Positions 60,956 through 64,000 of a stretch of 64,000 nucleotides of DNA are shown here, in pieces. A program made the translations under genes and the position numbers. This DNA is from Symsagittifera roscoffensis (taxonomy: Eukaryota > Xenacoelomorpha > Acoela > Convolutidae), in NCBI RefSeq assembly GCF_963678635.1, contig NC_087068.1, positions 42,247,649 through 42,311,648 of the forward strand, written 5' to 3'. Each line of letters starts with the position of its first letter. The stretch's first letter is position 1. The notes under the pieces were generated by a model, which saw nothing but the letters and a program-made list of their open reading frames with translations, had not been told where the DNA came from and ran no database searches.

Positions 60956-63679
60956 ATGCAACCATATGTCGTTGCCTTATGCGAAACTTGGTTAAGTGAC
61001 AATGATCCCTTGGAACTTTATAACTTGGACGGCTACCAAGAAGGAGTTTTTGTTAACCGTCAAAAAAGTAGGGGTGGGGGTTTAGCATTTTTCATAAAAG
61101 ATCAAATTGACTTTTCGCACGAAATTTTATCGAATGAACTAGAAAATGTTGTCTTAACTTTAACTCTAGGAAGTAAACAGAAACTAAACGTTTGTTTGAT
61201 GTATCGACCGCCATCAATCAATTCAAAGCATTTCTTAACGCAATTTGAGGATTTACTCGTGAATTTGAATTCAAAACAATGTCAGAACTCAATCATTGTG
61301 GGAGATATGAATTTAGATATTCTGGACGTGTCGCGCAATTCTCGATTAATTGATGAATATAAATTGATACTTAGTTTTTTTGGATTCTTCATATCAAATA
61401 GTGAAGCAACAAGAGAAACCGCATCTAGTTCTACCTGTATTGATCATATCATCAGTAAATATGATATGAGCGTAACTACTTTAAAAACTTCTCTAAGTGA
61501 TCATTATGCGCTAGTTGCCTCTATTGGACCTTTTTTGGATGATAGTGACAATTCTAAGATAGGTCGAAACTTGAAAATCTTGAACAGAAATGAAAATATT
61601 TTGAAATTCTTGTTTGTTTTGCATCAAAATCTCAATAATTGCAATATGGCAACACTTGATGACATGTTGACCGATTTAACAAAAATGTGTCTGGATGTTT
61701 TTGACCGTTTTTGCCCCCAACAAACATTACTAAGGAAAAAACACAAAGACTGGATCACCAATGATATCAAAAAAATGTGTAAAAAGAGAGATCGTCTTCA
61801 TGCCAAAATGATTAAGAAATCTTCACTAGAGAAAATTAATTGCTTCCGAATGTTTAGAAATAAGGTAAAAATGGCAATTAGGCGTGCTCAAAGAGACTAT
61901 CATGATAAGAAAATTGAAAAATGTACATCATCAAAACAAATGTTTCAAGCTTTTAATCGTTTTTGTGGAAAACGAAAACCAGCCCAAAAAGAGATTGAAC
62001 CAAACTTACTTAATGATTTCTTCGTCAATATTGGTAAGCACCTGAGCAATTCTCTGCCACTTGTTGGTTCTGCTTCTCAAAACTTAGACAGAAACATATC
62101 AAGTTTTGTAATTTTTAAAACGGATGAACATGAAGTGTTTAAGGTAATAGGGGCCTTAAAAACTAAAACTTCAAGTGGTCATGATGGTCTTTCAACTAAA
62201 ATGATTAAATTATGTTCACCAGTCATATCTGTTTTCCTGGCAAACGTTTTTAATAAATGTTTTGATACAGCATATTTTCCAGATGCTTGTAAAATTGCAA
62301 AAATTGTCGCTTTTCTGAAAGAAGGAGAAAAAGAAAATCCCAGTAATTATCGACCTATTAGTCTTTTGACAGTTTTTAGCAAAATTTTTGAAAAAATAAT
62401 TTATAAAAGAATGCTAGTTTTCATTAACAAAAACAATATTATAATACCGGAACAGTTTGGTTTCCGCGAAAAACATTCTTGTATCCATGCTGTCCTACGA
62501 GTTACTGAATTCATGCGAAAAACGATTGAGACAAAAAATATGGGCTTGGCACTTTTTATTGATCTGAGAAAAGCATTTGATACAGTTAACCATTGCATTC
62601 TTCTGGAAAAATTATGCGCGTACGGTTTTAGAGGAAAATTCAACAAATTGATATTAAGTTATTTGACAAACAGACAACAATTTGTTGTTAATTCGAACGG
62701 TACTTCTAGGCAACAGGTAATATCGTACGGAGTTCCGCAGGGCTCTGTTCTTGGACCCCTTTTTTTCTTACTTTACATTAACGACATAAATAAAATTGTT
62801 TCAAAATCGGAATTAAATCTTTTTGCGGACGACACTGCTATTCTTGCTTCTTTCCCAACAACAAGGGTAAATGATTACTTTAAAAATGATTTGCTGAAAA
62901 CAGATGACTGGTGTGTGCGAAATAAATTGTCGATAAGCTCTACAAAATGTAAAATCTTACCATTTGGTAAACAATGTTTGGATAATGACTTTTCACTTGC
63001 GGGTGAAAACATAGGATTTACAAATAGTTTCAAATACTTGGGTGTTATCATTGATAGTCAACTCAAATTTACAGACCATGTTGAAACTGTGTGCAGAAAA
63101 CTAGGCCGATTTAACGGAATTATGTATAAGGGCAGGGTAGCTTTTTCTCGCAAAATGCTGTTAAAGTTCTACCTGGCATATGTGGTACCTATAATTTCAT
63201 ATGGTCTGCTTGTTTATGGGAGTACTAGCAAAACAAATTTAGAAAAAATTTATATCTGCCAGAAAAGAATTCTCCGTACTATATTCTTCAAACGCAAATA
63301 CGATCACATAACAACAAAGTTTAATGATCTGGGCATTGATACAGTTCATGAAATTTATTTAACTCAACTTTTTAAAGAAACCATTTTTCAATATTTAAAA
63401 CGTTCACCTCTTGATTTTCTAAACGTCAGTAATTATAGTAATAAACGAAATACACGTTCTACTTCTAACGGAATGATTCCGTTTTATCGCTGTAGGACAA
63501 AAACTATGGAAAACTCCCTTTCATGCAAAATCGTTAAATGTTTCAATTTTTTGATGTCAAATAAACTCCTACCCGATAAAATCGAAACGTACTCTCAAGA
63601 ACAGCTGTCAAAATTTTTAAAGGTTTTCAAAAGAAATTACATTTTAGACAATGTACAGCTGGTCGACAACTTTTTCTGA
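60956..63679 (+). CDS. LINE ORF2: AP-type endonuclease and reverse transcriptase (907 aa, 5' frame break)
   Basis: The endonuclease domain shows CETWL at ~9-13, GDMNLD at ~115, CIDHI and SDHYALV at ~180, the catalytic motifs of the exonuclease-endonuclease-phosphatase fold. The reverse transcriptase shows AFDTVNH at ~538, GVPQGSVLGP at ~591 and the catalytic FADDTAI at ~622. The FADD form and domain order fit CR1/L2/Jockey-type elements. The start is odd. The expected first endonuclease strand (LNIQSLRN) is present just upstream, from the ATG at 60867, but in a different frame that stops soon after. A one-base shift near 60954 has therefore separated the first ~30 residues. Otherwise the frame is intact. 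Confidence 0.85.
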   Translation: MQPYVVALCETWLSDNDPLELYNLDGYQEGVFVNRQKSRGGGLAFFIKDQIDFSHEILSNELENVVLTLTLGSKQKLNVCLMYRPPSINSKHFLTQFEDLLVNLNSKQCQNSIIVGDMNLDILDVSRNSRLIDEYKLILSFFGFFISNSEATRETASSSTCIDHIISKYDMSVTTLKTSLSDHYALVASIGPFLDDSDNSKIGRNLKILNRNENILKFLFVLHQNLNNCNMATLDDMLTDLTKMCLDVFDRFCPQQTLLRKKHKDWITNDIKKMCKKRDRLHAKMIKKSSLEKINCFRMFRNKVKMAIRRAQRDYHDKKIEKCTSSKQMFQAFNRFCGKRKPAQKEIEPNLLNDFFVNIGKHLSNSLPLVGSASQNLDRNISSFVIFKTDEHEVFKVIGALKTKTSSGHDGLSTKMIKLCSPVISVFLANVFNKCFDTAYFPDACKIAKIVAFLKEGEKENPSNYRPISLLTVFSKIFEKIIYKRMLVFINKNNIIIPEQFGFREKHSCIHAVLRVTEFMRKTIETKNMGLALFIDLRKAFDTVNHCILLEKLCAYGFRGKFNKLILSYLTNRQQFVVNSNGTSRQQVISYGVPQGSVLGPLFFLLYINDINKIVSKSELNLFADDTAILASFPTTRVNDYFKNDLLKTDDWCVRNKLSISSTKCKILPFGKQCLDNDFSLAGENIGFTNSFKYLGVIIDSQLKFTDHVETVCRKLGRFNGIMYKGRVAFSRKMLLKFYLAYVVPIISYGLLVYGSTSKTNLEKIYICQKRILRTIFFKRKYDHITTKFNDLGIDTVHEIYLTQLFKETIFQYLKRSPLDFLNVSNYSNKRNTRSTSNGMIPFYRCRTKTMENSLSCKIVKCFNFLMSNKLLPDKIETYSQEQLSKFLKVFKRNYILDNVQLVDNFF

Positions 63680-64000
63680 TTTGTTTACCCGTTGTCGTTA
63701 CTTAATTGTGATAGTTATCCCGGAGGGCAGCTACTTGTTAGGTTGAAAAGCCTGTTCTAGCTATCCTGATGCAGTGAGTGATTACGTATGTATTTCTTCA
63801 CTGTATCGAATAATTGAATTAAATAAAACAAGTATAGCCGGTTGATGTGCAATTAGCACAGAAAGTTCCAACTCATTCAAAAACAACTAAGAGTGTTTTT
63901 CCTTTTTCGAATTTGTGTCGTGTTTTTCAGTAGTATGATGAGAGGAAAAACGAAAGCATAGAAATTTAGATAAGATAAATTTAGGTAATCATAAACGAAT
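63680..64000 (+). other. LINE 3' untranslated region and flanking intron
   Basis: The 3' UTR runs from the stop codon to an A-rich end TTGAATTAAATAAAACAAG near 63810-63832. The remainder to the window edge is AT-rich with no further feature that I can see. It should be dynein intron. Confidence 0.45.

Larger units (their letters stand above)
59780..63830 (+). mobile_element. Non-LTR retrotransposon (CR1/L2/Jockey-like LINE), nearly intact
   Basis: The element carries an ORF1 (59859-60788) and an endonuclease-reverse transcriptase ORF2 (60956-63679). It ends in an AATAAA-rich tail near 63820-63830. The 5' boundary is not defined, but it must lie after the polypyrimidine tract of the dynein exon acceptor (59741-59780). 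It is antisense to dynein and lies in the intron upstream of the first visible exon. I could not identify target-site duplications by eye. Confidence 0.85.

Overview
This is a window of nuclear DNA from an animal, probably a non-vertebrate with motile cilia. It is AT-rich, its genes are split by many introns, and repeats are dense. It carries an axonemal dynein heavy chain, an HPS3-like trafficking gene, an SLC22-type transporter and several kinds of transposon. The species cannot be named from the sequence.

The backbone is one gene on the minus strand: an outer-arm axonemal dynein heavy chain of the DNAH5/DNAH8 type. I could place 31 exons from 59738 (most 5' in the window) down to the stop codon at 8181. 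All junctions keep frame and the exons sum to 9930 bases (3309 residues plus stop). The N-terminal part, roughly 1300 residues by comparison with the family's ~4600, lies beyond the right edge.

Three oversized dynein introns hold other genes. The intron 17915-30146 contains a complete ten-exon HPS3-like gene on the opposite strand (20077-29529). The intron 35059-43297 contains a complete six-exon SLC22-like transporter on the same strand (36875-41667, 619 residues). The intron 47474-57513 contains an intact unrecognised single-exon ORF of 164 codons on the opposite strand (55301-55795). A non-LTR retrotransposon with two ORFs (about 59.8-63.83 kb) lies just upstream of the most 5' visible dynein exon, in antisense orientation.

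Left of the dynein gene is a 1528-codon intronless ORF (24-4610, open to the window edge) that matches no family I recognise. It is followed by a polypurine tract and a TG...CA segment of about 1.1 kb that looks like an LTR, so the ORF may be the last ORF of an LTR retroelement. The introns and spacers hold a Tc1/mariner-like foldback element with ~300-bp arms (two copies), a TIR-bearing repeat family of 330-480 bp (at least eight copies or fragments), several tRNA-derived SINE-like units, minisatellites of 18, 27 and 73 bp, a perfect 232-bp tandem duplication, and a short dispersed hairpin motif (GCGAAGC/GCTTCGC). I saw no CRISPR array, rRNA or convincing intact tRNA gene.
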